64,000 bases of DNA from Variovorax boronicumulans. GTDB lineage: Bacteria > Pseudomonadota > Gammaproteobacteria > Burkholderiales > Burkholderiaceae_C. Position 1 is the first letter of the stretch. Every line of letters starts with the position of its first letter. The position numbers and the translations under genes were made by a program. The notes under the pieces are model-generated. The model was not told the origin of the DNA. It saw only the letters and a program-made list of their open reading frames with translations, and searched no databases. Positions 17,999 to 25,994 of the stretch are shown here, in pieces. Where the stretch lies: NCBI RefSeq assembly GCF_007677875.1, contig NZ_VEDO01000020.1, positions 1-64,000 on the forward strand, in the 5' to 3' direction.

Positions 17999-19348
17999 TC
18001 ATAGCGCATCCCTCATGCGGTAATAAGCCATGCCCAACACGAGGGCCGGCGTGCGGAGCCAGGCGCCTCCTGGGAATGGACGGTGGCGCAGGCGGGCGAA
18101 GACGTCGAAGCGTGCGGCCTCGCCTGTCATGGCCTCGGCCACGAGCTTGCCGGCCAGCCCCGTCAGCGCCAGGCCATGGCCCGAGAAGCCTTGCAGGTAA
18201 TACACATTGGCATGGTGCGAACGCACGGAATACGACCGCTCGCCCTTCGCTTCGTGCGCACCATCTTTGCGCAGGCGCCCGAAATCAGGCGCCCGGTTCA
18301 TGGAGATGTCGACGAACCCGCCCCAGGCGTGGTCGATGCGGCAACCGGCAAGTTGTGGGAATGTCCTCGCCATCCGCTGGTGCATGCTGGCCACGAGGTT
18401 GCGTGGCGTGGCAGTGCTGTAGCTAACGCGGCCGCCGTAGAGCATGCGGTGGTCGGCGGTCGGCCGGAAGTAGTCGAGCACGAAGTTCGTGTCGCACACG
18501 GCCGAGCGCGTGGGAACCAAGGATGCGCAGATCACAGGGTCCAACGGCTCGGAGCACACGATGTAGGTGCCCACCGGCATGATGCGCGACTCCACCTGCG
18601 GCGCCACGCCTTGCAGGTAGACATTGCCGGCCAGCAGCACCTGCTCGGCCACCACCGTGCCGCGGGCCGTGTGCACGCGCGGACGGGCCCCGGTCTGCAG
18701 CCGCGTGACGGCGCTGTCCTCGTGGATGCGCACGCCCAGGCGCTGCGCGGCCCGGGCCAGGCCCAGGCTGTACTTGAGTGGATGCAGATGGCCGGAGCGG
18801 CCATCGTGGATGCCGCTGTGAAAGCGCGGGCTGGCGATCCAGCGCCCCATCTCCTGTGGCGCGATCCAGGTGGTCTGGTAGCCGTAGGCGCGGTGCATGT
18901 GCTCCTGCCATTCGCGCAGCTCGGCGGCCTTGCGCGCGTTGACTGCCAGAGCCATGTAGCCCGGCTGCCAGTCGCAATCGATGCCGAACCGCTGGCAGCG
19001 CTGGACGATGAGGTCCAGCGCCTCCACTGTCATGTCCCAGACATGGCGGGCCGGCTCCTTGCCGAGTTGCTGCTCGATCACGCTCTGGTCGCAGGCCAAA
19101 CCGGCGATGGCCTGCCCGCCATTGCGGCCCGAAGCGCCCCAGGCCACCTGCCGCGCCTCGAGCAGCACAACGCGGCGGCCGCGGTCTGCCAGTTCGATCG
19201 CCGCGGACAGGCCCGCCAAGCCGCCGCCCACGATGACCACATCGGTCTGCACCTCGCCGTCGAGCGCTGGAAACCGGATCTCGCGCGGGGCCGTGGCCGC
19301 ATAGTAGGAGTCGCGTGCAAGATCCTGGTCGACGCTCAGAAAGCTCAT
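17999..19348 (-). CDS. puuB: Gamma-glutamylputrescine oxidase
   Basis: 449 residues, FAD-dependent D-amino-acid-oxidase-fold enzyme that oxidises gamma-glutamylputrescine to the gamma-glutamyl aldehyde, releasing ammonia and hydrogen peroxide. The FAD Rossmann motif GGGLAGLSAA lies at residues 41-50, preceded by DVVIV; the WGASGRNGGQ block and the C-terminal GFSGHGLALTGLAGKLVAE block are those of the PuuB/DadA-like family. First gene of the polyamine operon; the Lrp-type regulator is divergent, 296 bases away. Confidence 0.9.
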   Translation of the reverse strand: MSFLSVDQDLARDSYYAATAPREIRFPALDGEVQTDVVIVGGGLAGLSAAIELADRGRRVVLLEARQVAWGASGRNGGQAIAGLACDQSVIEQQLGKEPARHVWDMTVEALDLIVQRCQRFGIDCDWQPGYMALAVNARKAAELREWQEHMHRAYGYQTTWIAPQEMGRWIASPRFHSGIHDGRSGHLHPLKYSLGLARAAQRLGVRIHEDSAVTRLQTGARPRVHTARGTVVAEQVLLAGNVYLQGVAPQVESRIMPVGTYIVCSEPLDPVICASLVPTRSAVCDTNFVLDYFRPTADHRMLYGGRVSYSTATPRNLVASMHQRMARTFPQLAGCRIDHAWGGFVDISMNRAPDFGRLRKDGAHEAKGERSYSVRSHHANVYYLQGFSGHGLALTGLAGKLVAEAMTGEAARFDVFARLRHRPFPGGAWLRTPALVLGMAYYRMRDAL

Positions 19349-19644
19349 AAGTACGCGAGGCTGGCCTTGTAAGTGAAAGACGCGGTGCCGGGGTCAGTGC
19401 GCGGCGAGGACGGGGAACGGTGGCACCGCACGCCGTGCGCTCGCCCACTGCACCACAGTACTGGAGGACGCTGCGCATGTCGATCGCGCCTCCTGTGTGT
19501 TCACTTTCTTGTTCATTTGTGTTTTCGTATGCATTTCGCATGTCAGTTTAGGCGGTTGCCCACGCAATAGGGTTGCGCCTGGGTGGAGGGTGAACCCTGG
19601 GTATTCGCATAACATGCGAATAACTCCGTCAACAACCGAACCTG
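19349..19644. promoter_or_regulatory. Divergent regulatory region between puuB and the Lrp-type gene
   Basis: A non-coding stretch of 296 bases, locally richer in A and T than its surroundings between about 19495 and 19560. It holds a perfect 9-bp inverted repeat at 19602-19622 and TTCGYAT half-sites at 19524-19530 and 19535-19541. These are candidate binding sites for the Lrp-type protein encoded at 19645, acting on both divergent transcripts. I see no separate small gene that I can support. Confidence 0.55.
19602..19622. promoter_or_regulatory. Perfect palindrome, candidate Lrp/AsnC-type operator
   Basis: Arms TATTCGCAT (19602-19610) and ATGCGAATA (19614-19622) are exact reverse complements around AAC. 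The site lies 22 bases upstream of the lrp-type start codon, an autoregulatory position. The same TTCGCAT half occurs at 19535-19541. Confidence 0.6.
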
Positions 19645-20142
19645 ATGCGAAAGTTCGAGGCAGACTTGCAATTCGACGCGATTGATGTGGCCATCCTGCG
19701 TGAGTTGCAAAACGACGCCAAGCTCTCCAATGTGGAGCTGGCCCACCGGGTCCAGCTCTCGCCTTCGGCCTGCCTGCGGCGCGTCAAGCTGCTCGAGGAC
19801 GGTGGCGTGATCACCCATTACGTGGCCTTGGTCAACCCCAAGGCAGTGGGCCAGCCAGGCACCTCGTTCACCATCGTCAACGTCGAACGCACCACGCCGG
19901 ACGCGCTCCGCGCCTTCGAGCAGGCCGTGGCGGACGAGCCACGGATCCTCGATTGCTTTTATGTCGCCGGCAGCAACGACTACCTGCTGCGTTTCACCTA
20001 CCGCGATGCCGAAGACCTCGAGCGCTTCTACGCCGAGGTGCTGTCACGCCTGCCCGGCGTGGTGCGCTCGAACTCCATGCTGGTGCTGCGCACCGTCAAG
20101 CGCACGACCGCGCTGGCGCTGCGGCCGGAGCTGCGGCAATAA
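19645..20142 (+). CDS. Lrp/AsnC family regulator of the polyamine operon
   Basis: 165 residues. N-terminal winged helix-turn-helix (AIDVAILRELQNDAKLSNVE, then VQLSPSACLRRVKLLEDGGV) and a C-terminal RAM/AsnC ligand-binding domain from about residue 72. It is transcribed divergently from puuB, the classic arrangement for a local regulator, and a perfect palindrome stands just upstream. No clear Shine-Dalgarno sequence precedes the ATG. The ligand is probably a polyamine or amino acid; not visible from sequence. Confidence 0.88.
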   Translation: MRKFEADLQFDAIDVAILRELQNDAKLSNVELAHRVQLSPSACLRRVKLLEDGGVITHYVALVNPKAVGQPGTSFTIVNVERTTPDALRAFEQAVADEPRILDCFYVAGSNDYLLRFTYRDAEDLERFYAEVLSRLPGVVRSNSMLVLRTVKRTTALALRPELRQ

Positions 20143-20149
20143 ACGGGTG

Positions 20150-20917
20150 CTAGTGGGCGCTCAGCGCGCCGTCGACGAAGACCTTGAGCTCACCCGGCGC
20201 AAAGGCCGTCCAGGCCTCGTTGGTCGTGAGCGGCGTGGTCACGACCACGGCCACACGGTCGTCGGGCGTGGTCAGGCTGGAGAAGTCGACCGACAGGTCC
20301 TCGTCGGCCAGCTGCGCATGGGTGAACGGGTGGCGCCGCTCCACGTAGTGCAGCAGCGTGGACGCATGGGCCCACAGCGCCTGCCCATTGGACAGCAGGA
20401 AGTTGAAGGTGCCGTGCCGCGCGATGCGCAGTGCCAGCTCGCGCAGCGTGATGCTGAGTTCCTCCACCGTGGGCACGCCGGCATGGGACTTGGCCAGCTC
20501 CTGCATGATCCAGCAGAACGCGCGCTCGCTGTCGGTGCTTCCGACCGGGCGGAAGGCGCCGTGCAGGCGCGGATGGAAGTCCTTGAGGTCGCCGTTGTGC
20601 GCGAACACCCAGTAGCGGCCCCACAGCTCGCGCACGAAGGGGTGGCAGTTCTCCAGCGCCACGACGCCCTGGGTGGCCTTGCGGATGTGCGAGATCACGT
20701 TGCGGCTCTTGATCGGGTAGCGCCGGATCAGCTCGGCCACAGGCGACGCGCAGGCGCTTTCGTGGTCGACGAAATGGCGCAGGCCATGGCCCTCGAAGAA
20801 GGCGATACCCCAGCCGTCGCTGTGGTGGTCGGTGCGGCCGCCGCGCTCGGCAAAACCGGTGAAGCTGAACACCACGTCGGTCGGCGTATTGCAGTTCATG
20901 CCCAGCAGTTGGCACAT
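20150..20917 (-). CDS. Class II glutamine amidotransferase, YafJ-like
   Basis: 255 residues, Ntn-hydrolase fold. The chosen start places cysteine at position 2 (MCQLLGMNCN), the catalytic nucleophile after methionine removal, as the family requires. Other marks are SDGWGIAFFEG, SHIRKATQG and FAHNGDLKDF. No synthase domain is attached, so it belongs to the stand-alone YafJ/DUG3-like group, whose members may hydrolyse glutathione- or gamma-glutamyl-type amides. It follows the MFS gene by 2 bases, suggesting co-transcription, and converges on the lrp-type gene. Confidence 0.87.
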   Translation of the reverse strand: MCQLLGMNCNTPTDVVFSFTGFAERGGRTDHHSDGWGIAFFEGHGLRHFVDHESACASPVAELIRRYPIKSRNVISHIRKATQGVVALENCHPFVRELWGRYWVFAHNGDLKDFHPRLHGAFRPVGSTDSERAFCWIMQELAKSHAGVPTVEELSITLRELALRIARHGTFNFLLSNGQALWAHASTLLHYVERRHPFTHAQLADEDLSVDFSSLTTPDDRVAVVVTTPLTTNEAWTAFAPGELKVFVDGALSAH

Positions 20918-20919
20918 GG

Positions 20920-22389
20920 TCAGGCTCCCGCGCGCGGGTCGGCGCGCAACTGGCGCGCTGCCGCAATCGCCAGCACGCACAGCGCGGCCAGCATCAGAAA
21001 TGTTTCGTTGAAAGCGGCCAGGCGCTCGGTGCTCACGCCAGGCTGCGCCAGCATGCCCTGGCCGTGCGCAGCCAGCCGCCATTCGAGCACGATGCCGCAC
21101 AGGCTCACACCCGTGGCGCCGCCCAGCATGCGCAGGAAGTTGATCGCGCTGGCGCCCTGCGGGATCAGCGACTTGTCCAGCGAGCGCATGGCGCCCAGGT
21201 TCAGCGAGGGCAGGATGAAGCCCAGCCCGATGCGGCCCAGGATGGCCCAGGCCACGAGCCAGGCGATCGGGCTGGCCGCTGGCACGGTCATCATGAGCGC
21301 GAACGAGGCCGCCAGCAGCGCGAGCCCCGTGCTGACGAGCAGCGAAGCCGGCTTGCGGTCCGCGAGCCGACCGACCAGGGCCATGGTGCCAGCGAGCACC
21401 AGGCTGGCCGGCACCAGGATGGTTCCCACATGCGCGGCCGACAGGTGCAGGGCCGACTGCATGTACACGGGCAACAGGTAGGTGGAACCGAACAGCGCCG
21501 TGCCGTAGATGCCCGAGACCACACAGCCCATGGCGTAGGCACGCGAGCGGAACAGGCGCATGTCCATGAGCGGCAGCCCGCCGCCGCGCGTCTGGCGCTG
21601 CTGCCACCAGATGAACGTACCGAAGGCCGCCACGGCCGCAGCCAGCAGCAGCACCGCCGTGGCGCCCGGCCGCGCGTGCAGCTCGACCATGCCGTTGAGC
21701 AGGCACAGCGTGCCCACCGTGCCCAGGGCCAGGCCGGACCAGTCGAGCCGGCCGCCATCGCGCGTGGCGACGGCACCGCCCGGCGCCGTCATGGGCACGT
21801 AGGTGCGCGCCAGCCAGAGCGAGGCGACGCAGAAGGGCACGACCATGAAGAAGATGGAGCGCCAGCCGAAGGCCTCGACCAGCAGGCCGCCGATGCTGGG
21901 GCCGATGGCCGGCGCCAGCACCACGCCCATGCCGAAGATGCCGGTGGCACGGCCCTGCTCGTGCGGCTGAAAGGCGCGCAGGATGATGATGGCCGGAATG
22001 GGCTGCACCACGCCCGCCGCCAGGCCCTCGGCCACGCGGGCCGCGAGCACCAGGCCGAAGTCCGCAGCGAAGCCGCCCGCGATGCCGCCTGCCATGAGCA
22101 GCCACATGGCGCCCGAATAGGTGCGGCGGTAGCCGTAGCGCGCGAGCAGCCAGGGCGTGGTCAACATGGAGCTGGTCATGGCGACCATGAAGCCCGAACT
22201 GACCCAGGCTGCACGCGACGGTCCCAGCGCGAACTGGTGGCTCATGTCCGGCACCGCCACGTTGACGATGGTGGAGGACATGATGGAGGCGATGGTCCCC
22301 ACCATGACCGACAGCAGCAGCAGCCAGCGGTAGCGTGGCCCGTAGCGGGCCCGCAGATCGGGCAGGGAGGACGTCGCGCTCAAGGGCAC
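20920..22389 (-). CDS. DHA2 family (EmrB/QacA-type) drug exporter
   Basis: 489 residues with about 14 hydrophobic helices, the size and topology of the DHA2 branch of the major facilitator superfamily (proton-driven drug export). Motif A-like GRLADRKPAS occurs in a central loop, and an antiporter motif C-like GMGVVLAPAIGPSIGG in helix 5. The N-terminus carries IVNVAVPDMSHQF, the typical DHA2 helix 1 block. No membrane fusion partner gene is adjacent. It precedes the YafJ-like gene by 2 bases. Confidence 0.87.
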   Translation of the reverse strand: MPLSATSSLPDLRARYGPRYRWLLLLSVMVGTIASIMSSTIVNVAVPDMSHQFALGPSRAAWVSSGFMVAMTSSMLTTPWLLARYGYRRTYSGAMWLLMAGGIAGGFAADFGLVLAARVAEGLAAGVVQPIPAIIILRAFQPHEQGRATGIFGMGVVLAPAIGPSIGGLLVEAFGWRSIFFMVVPFCVASLWLARTYVPMTAPGGAVATRDGGRLDWSGLALGTVGTLCLLNGMVELHARPGATAVLLLAAAVAAFGTFIWWQQRQTRGGGLPLMDMRLFRSRAYAMGCVVSGIYGTALFGSTYLLPVYMQSALHLSAAHVGTILVPASLVLAGTMALVGRLADRKPASLLVSTGLALLAASFALMMTVPAASPIAWLVAWAILGRIGLGFILPSLNLGAMRSLDKSLIPQGASAINFLRMLGGATGVSLCGIVLEWRLAAHGQGMLAQPGVSTERLAAFNETFLMLAALCVLAIAAARQLRADPRAGA

Positions 22390-22408
22390 AGGGCCGTGGC
22401 CGGCCCGC

Positions 22409-22597
22409 TTACTTCTTCTCGGACCAGAGCTGGCCGCCGGTGGCCCAGTTCTCGCGCTTGACGTCGGTGATGAGGATGTCGACCGATTCGGGCGAACCGC
22501 CGAGGATCTCGACCGAGACGCGGGTGATCTCGGCCACGAGCTTTTTCTTCTGCTCGACGGTGCGGCCTTCCATCATTTCGATGTGGTAGGTGGGCAT
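22409..22597 (-). CDS. 4-oxalocrotonate tautomerase family protein
   Basis: 62 residues, the size of the small tautomerases. After methionine removal the N-terminal residue is the catalytic proline (MPTYHIEMMEGRT), and the EQKKKLVAEITR helix and SVDILITDVKRENW segment match the family. It catalyses keto-enol tautomerisation of an unsaturated dicarboxylate in the best-known members, but the substrate here is unknown and no aromatic degradation genes are nearby. Confidence 0.85.
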   Translation of the reverse strand: MPTYHIEMMEGRTVEQKKKLVAEITRVSVEILGGSPESVDILITDVKRENWATGGQLWSEKK

Positions 22598-22633
22598 GGG
22601 TGGTTCTCCTGCAAGGGCTGAAAGCCACGCATG

Positions 22634-22849
22634 TTAGCCCTCAGCGCAACGCGCGCAGACGCAGGCCAGACCGCGCGCGTCAGGCGGTACGCGGGCCAGC
22701 ACCTCGGGCCCGATGGACGCGCGCATGCACCAGCAGTCGGCCGCGCGCGCAGCGTCGCCGCTCGCCATCACGCAGGCATTGGCTTGGCCGCACAGCGGGC
22801 AGGTGCGCGCGTCAGGTACGGGCGGCGGCGGCAGGGGTGCGGCAGGCAT
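22634..22849 (-). CDS. Small cysteine-rich CWC family protein
   Basis: 71 residues with a proline-rich start and a compact set of cysteines: CPLCGQANAC, ADCWCM and CVCARC. The WC dipeptide and the four CxxC-like pairs match the cysteine-rich CWC family, thought to bind zinc. The start at MPAAPLPPPP is preferred because an upstream ATG would overlap the promoter zone of the divergent DUF1304 gene. Function unknown. Confidence 0.7.
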   Translation of the reverse strand: MPAAPLPPPPVPDARTCPLCGQANACVMASGDAARAADCWCMRASIGPEVLARVPPDARGLACVCARCAEG

Positions 22850-22953
22850 GCAAATCAGTGTAGGCCAAGCCCGCATTCGCCTGCGTAGCCCCGGAAGCAC
22901 TTGCCCCGGCCTGCACAATGGACCGCGCTTCAACACAGAACAAGGAGAACTTC

Positions 22954-23304
22954 ATGCTGGCCAACATCCTGATCGTGCTCGTGGCGCTGCTGCACATTTA
23001 CTTCCTGGTTCTGGAGATGGTGCTCTGGGACAAGCCCCAGGGCATGAAGGCCTTCGACCTGACCCCCGAAAAGGCCGAGATGACCAAGGCCATGGCCGCC
23101 AACCAGGGCCTGTACAACGGCTTCCTCGCAGCCGGCCTGATCTGGGGCCTGAACCTGGGTGCCGAGGGCCTGCACATCAAGGTCTTCTTCCTCGCCTGCG
23201 TGGCGGTGGCCGGCGTGTTCGGCGCCATGACGGTCAGCCGCAAGATCTTCTACATCCAGGCGCTGCCGGCGCTGCTGGCACTGGCAGCGCTGTGGCTGCT
23301 GTGA
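22954..23304 (+). CDS. DUF1304 family small membrane protein
   Basis: 116 residues, four hydrophobic segments (about 3-22, 50-66, 71-88 and 97-115), consistent with an inner-membrane protein. The N-terminal VALLHIYFLVLEMVLW and the NQGLYNGFLAAGLIWG block are the DUF1304 signature. The ATG at 22954 has an AAGGAG ribosome-binding site. It stands alone, divergent from the CWC gene. No function is established for the family. Confidence 0.88.
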   Translation: MLANILIVLVALLHIYFLVLEMVLWDKPQGMKAFDLTPEKAEMTKAMAANQGLYNGFLAAGLIWGLNLGAEGLHIKVFFLACVAVAGVFGAMTVSRKIFYIQALPALLALAALWLL

Positions 23305-24420
23305 CTACAGCATCTCGTTGTCCGCCCGCTTCGGCGGCGCGGCCGTCGCTTCGGCCAGCGCATTCGCCTGGGCCTGCTCGGTCGCGAAGATGTCCCACAC
23401 GGCGATGAACATGGCCGCGATCAGCGGCCCGATCACGAAGCCGTTGAGCCCGAACAGTGCCATGCCCCCCAGCGTGCTGATCAGCACCACGTAGTCGGGC
23501 ATCTTGGTGTCCTTGCCCACCAGCAGCGGGCGCAGCACGTTGTCGACCAAGCCGATCACCAGCACGCCGTAGACCACCAGGCCGATGCCCTCGAGCGTGG
23601 CGCCGGTGGCCACCAGGTAGACCGCCACCGGCCCCCAGACCAGGCCTGCGCCCACGGCCGGCAGCAGCGACAGGAAGGCCATCAGAACCGCCCACAGCAT
23701 GGGCGCGTGGATGCCCAGCACCCAGAACGCCAGACCACCCAGCGCGCCCTGCACCGCGGCCACGGCGATGTTGCCCTTCACCGTGGCGCGGATCACGGTG
23801 GTGAACTTGCCCGAGAGGTTGCGCAGGTAGCCCGCGTCGAGCGGGATGGCGTCGCGCATGCGCCGCGTGAGCCGGGCCCCGTCGCGCAGCAGGAAGAACA
23901 GCAGGTACAGCATGATGAAGAAGCTGACCACGAAATCGAAGGTGTTCTGCCCGATGTCGATGGCCTGCTGCGCGATGCGCTGGCCGCCCTGCTGCAGCGC
24001 GGTCACCAGCCGTTGCTGCAGGCCGTCCAGGTCGTCCAGGCCGAAGCGGCCCAGCAACTGTGTGAACCAGTCGGGCAGCGCGGCGTAGATCTGGTGCGCA
24101 TAGCCCGAGAAGCTCACGCCGCCGTCGCGCACCTTGGCGTACAGCGCCGTCACCTCCTGCACCACCGAACTCGTGATCATGGCCAGCGGCAGGATCACGA
24201 GCAGCACGATGATGAGCAGGGTCAGCAGCGCGGCCAGCGTGGGCCGCTGGCGCGTCTTGACCAGCAGGCGCCGGTACAGCGGTGCGAACACGATGGCCAG
24301 CACCGCCCCCCAGAACACCGCGCCGTAGAAGGGCAGCAGGATCCAGCCGAAGGCGACCGAGACGGCCACCAGCAGCAGGATGAAGGCTTTTTGTTCGAGT
24401 GCCGGGGGCTGGGAGGACAT
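23305..24420 (-). CDS. AI-2E family transporter (UPF0118)
   Basis: 371 residues, about eight hydrophobic helices. The N-terminal pair of helices (AFILLLVAVSVAFGWILLPF and YGAVFWGAVLAIVFAPL), a soluble-looking central region, and the late helices with LGGMALFGLNGFVIGPL match the AI-2E/PerM-like family. Members export autoinducer-2 or act as sodium/proton antiporters, so the substrate is open. The ATG at 24420 (MSSQPPALEQK) is used rather than longer starts that run into the VOC gene. It ends immediately after the convergent DUF1304 gene. Confidence 0.85.
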   Translation of the reverse strand: MSSQPPALEQKAFILLLVAVSVAFGWILLPFYGAVFWGAVLAIVFAPLYRRLLVKTRQRPTLAALLTLLIIVLLVILPLAMITSSVVQEVTALYAKVRDGGVSFSGYAHQIYAALPDWFTQLLGRFGLDDLDGLQQRLVTALQQGGQRIAQQAIDIGQNTFDFVVSFFIMLYLLFFLLRDGARLTRRMRDAIPLDAGYLRNLSGKFTTVIRATVKGNIAVAAVQGALGGLAFWVLGIHAPMLWAVLMAFLSLLPAVGAGLVWGPVAVYLVATGATLEGIGLVVYGVLVIGLVDNVLRPLLVGKDTKMPDYVVLISTLGGMALFGLNGFVIGPLIAAMFIAVWDIFATEQAQANALAEATAAPPKRADNEML

Positions 24421-24490
24421 GGAGGAGGCAGGGCTGGCGGAGGTGCCGCGCATCGTATCGGCAAACCGCCTGCCCCCACGGCCCGCCGTG

Positions 24491-24904
24491 TCAGACGGCG
24501 TAGAGCCCTTCGGTCGTCCGAAAGCCCTTGATTTCGATGGGGTTCCCGAAGGGATCGCGGAAGAACATGGTCCATTGCTCGCCGGGTTCGCCGGCGAAGC
24601 GCACCTGCGGCGCCAGCACGAAGTCGGTGCCGGCGGCTTCCAGCCGGTGTGCCAGTTCCTGCCAGGCCGGCAGCAGCAGCACCATGCCGAAATGCGGCAT
24701 GGGCACGAGCTTGTCGCCCACCCGGCCGGTGGCGGCCGTGGCGAACGGTTCGCCCAGGTGCAGCGAGATCTGGTGGCCGAAGAAGTCGAAGTCGACCCAG
24801 GTGGCGGTGCTGCGGCCTTCGCGGCAACCCAGGGTGGCGCCATAGAAGCGGCGCGCGGCGTCCAGGTCGGTGACGTTGAAGGCGAGGTGGAAGACGGAGG
24901 TCAT
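24491..24904 (-). CDS. VOC superfamily (glyoxalase-like) protein
   Basis: 137 residues with two beta-alpha-beta-beta-beta units. Metal-ligand candidates are the histidine in FHLAFNV at the start, HLGEPF near residue 50, the histidine in MPHFGMVLLLP and the glutamate in GNPIEIKGF. Resembles small dioxygenase/glyoxalase proteins of unknown substrate. It lies 89 bases downstream of the Bug receptor gene on the same strand and might be the last gene of that operon. Confidence 0.8.
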   Translation of the reverse strand: MTSVFHLAFNVTDLDAARRFYGATLGCREGRSTATWVDFDFFGHQISLHLGEPFATAATGRVGDKLVPMPHFGMVLLLPAWQELAHRLEAAGTDFVLAPQVRFAGEPGEQWTMFFRDPFGNPIEIKGFRTTEGLYAV

Positions 24905-24993
24905 GGTGGTGGGGGTGGGTCAAAGGGTGGGAACGCGCAGGCGCCGGCCGGCACCGGTGCGGCGTGAGCGGCCGGCCTGCGCTGCGGCCGGCG

Positions 24994-25992
24994 TCAGTCG
25001 ATGGTCGCGCCCGAGCGCTTGATCGCGTCGGCCCAGACCGGCCGCTCCTTCTTCGCCAGGTTGAACAGGTCTTCGCGCGGGCCGGTGTGGACTTCGTAGG
25101 CCTGGGTTTCCAATGCTTGCTTCACGGCCGGGGACTGCAGCGCCCTGTTGAAGGCAGCATTCAGGAATTCCAGTGCCTTGGGGTCGGTGCCGGCAGCGGC
25201 CACATAGCCGTTCCAGGCCACGGCTTGGTAGTTCTTGAGGCCCGATTCCGCCATGGTCGGCAACTCGGGCACACGGCTGTCACGCGCAGCGCCGGTCACC
25301 GCGAGCGGGACGATCTTGCCGGTCTTCAGGTGCGGGGCGATGGAGGTGATGTTTTCGAACACCAGGTCGACCTCACCGCGCAGCAGCGCCAGGTCGGCTT
25401 CCAGGCCGCCCTTGTAGGGGATGTGCACGATGGACACGCCGGCCATCGACTTGAACATCTCGGCCGACAGGTGGCCGGTCGTGCCGTTGCCGCCCGAGGC
25501 GACCGTCAGCTTGCCCGGGTTCTTCTTCGCCAGTGCGATGAGCTCGGCCACGCTCTTGACGCCGAGGTCGGCACGCACGGCCAGCACGTTCTGCACCGCG
25601 CCCGTCAGCGCCACGGGGGCAAGTTGCCGGTCGGCGTCGTACGCCAGCTTCTTGTACAGCGACTGGTTGATCGCCAGCGTTGCCACGTTGGCGTAGGCGA
25701 TGGTGTAGCCGTCGGCCGGCGCGTTGATCAGCGCCTGCGTGCCGATGATGCCGGACGCCCCCACGCGGTTCATGACCACCATGGTCTGGCCGATGTCGCG
25801 GCCGATCGCGTCGGCCAGCAGGCGCGAGACGATGTCGGGCGTGGTGCCGGCATTGAACGGCACGATCAGCGTGATCGGCTTGTCGGGGTAGGCCGCAGCG
25901 GCATGGCCCGCCAGGGCCAGCGCGGCCAGCGGTGCCGCCACGGCCTTGAGCAGCAGGCGGCGTACGGAAGACGAAGAAGCGAAAACGGACAT
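24994..25992 (-). CDS. Bug-family receptor linked to the hydantoin locus
   Basis: 332 residues with a long basic signal region (SVRRLLLKAVAAPLAALALAG, cleavage near AAAAY). Mature-protein marks are YPDKPITLIVPFNAGTTPD, VMNRVGASGIIGTQ and IVHIPYKGGLEADLALLRGE, all standard Bug (TctC) blocks. It follows the PLP dehydratase-like gene by 2 bases, so it belongs to the hydantoin operon and may capture a product or related acid. No TctAB genes are present. Confidence 0.87.
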   Translation of the reverse strand: MSVFASSSSVRRLLLKAVAAPLAALALAGHAAAAYPDKPITLIVPFNAGTTPDIVSRLLADAIGRDIGQTMVVMNRVGASGIIGTQALINAPADGYTIAYANVATLAINQSLYKKLAYDADRQLAPVALTGAVQNVLAVRADLGVKSVAELIALAKKNPGKLTVASGGNGTTGHLSAEMFKSMAGVSIVHIPYKGGLEADLALLRGEVDLVFENITSIAPHLKTGKIVPLAVTGAARDSRVPELPTMAESGLKNYQAVAWNGYVAAAGTDPKALEFLNAAFNRALQSPAVKQALETQAYEVHTGPREDLFNLAKKERPVWADAIKRSGATID

Positions 25993-25994
25993 GG

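Noticed and set aside
17818-18002. A small possible gene on the minus strand between puuB and puuD
   Set aside because: It covers the direct repeats and palindrome, overlaps the puuB end and has no ribosome-binding site or recognisable sequence.
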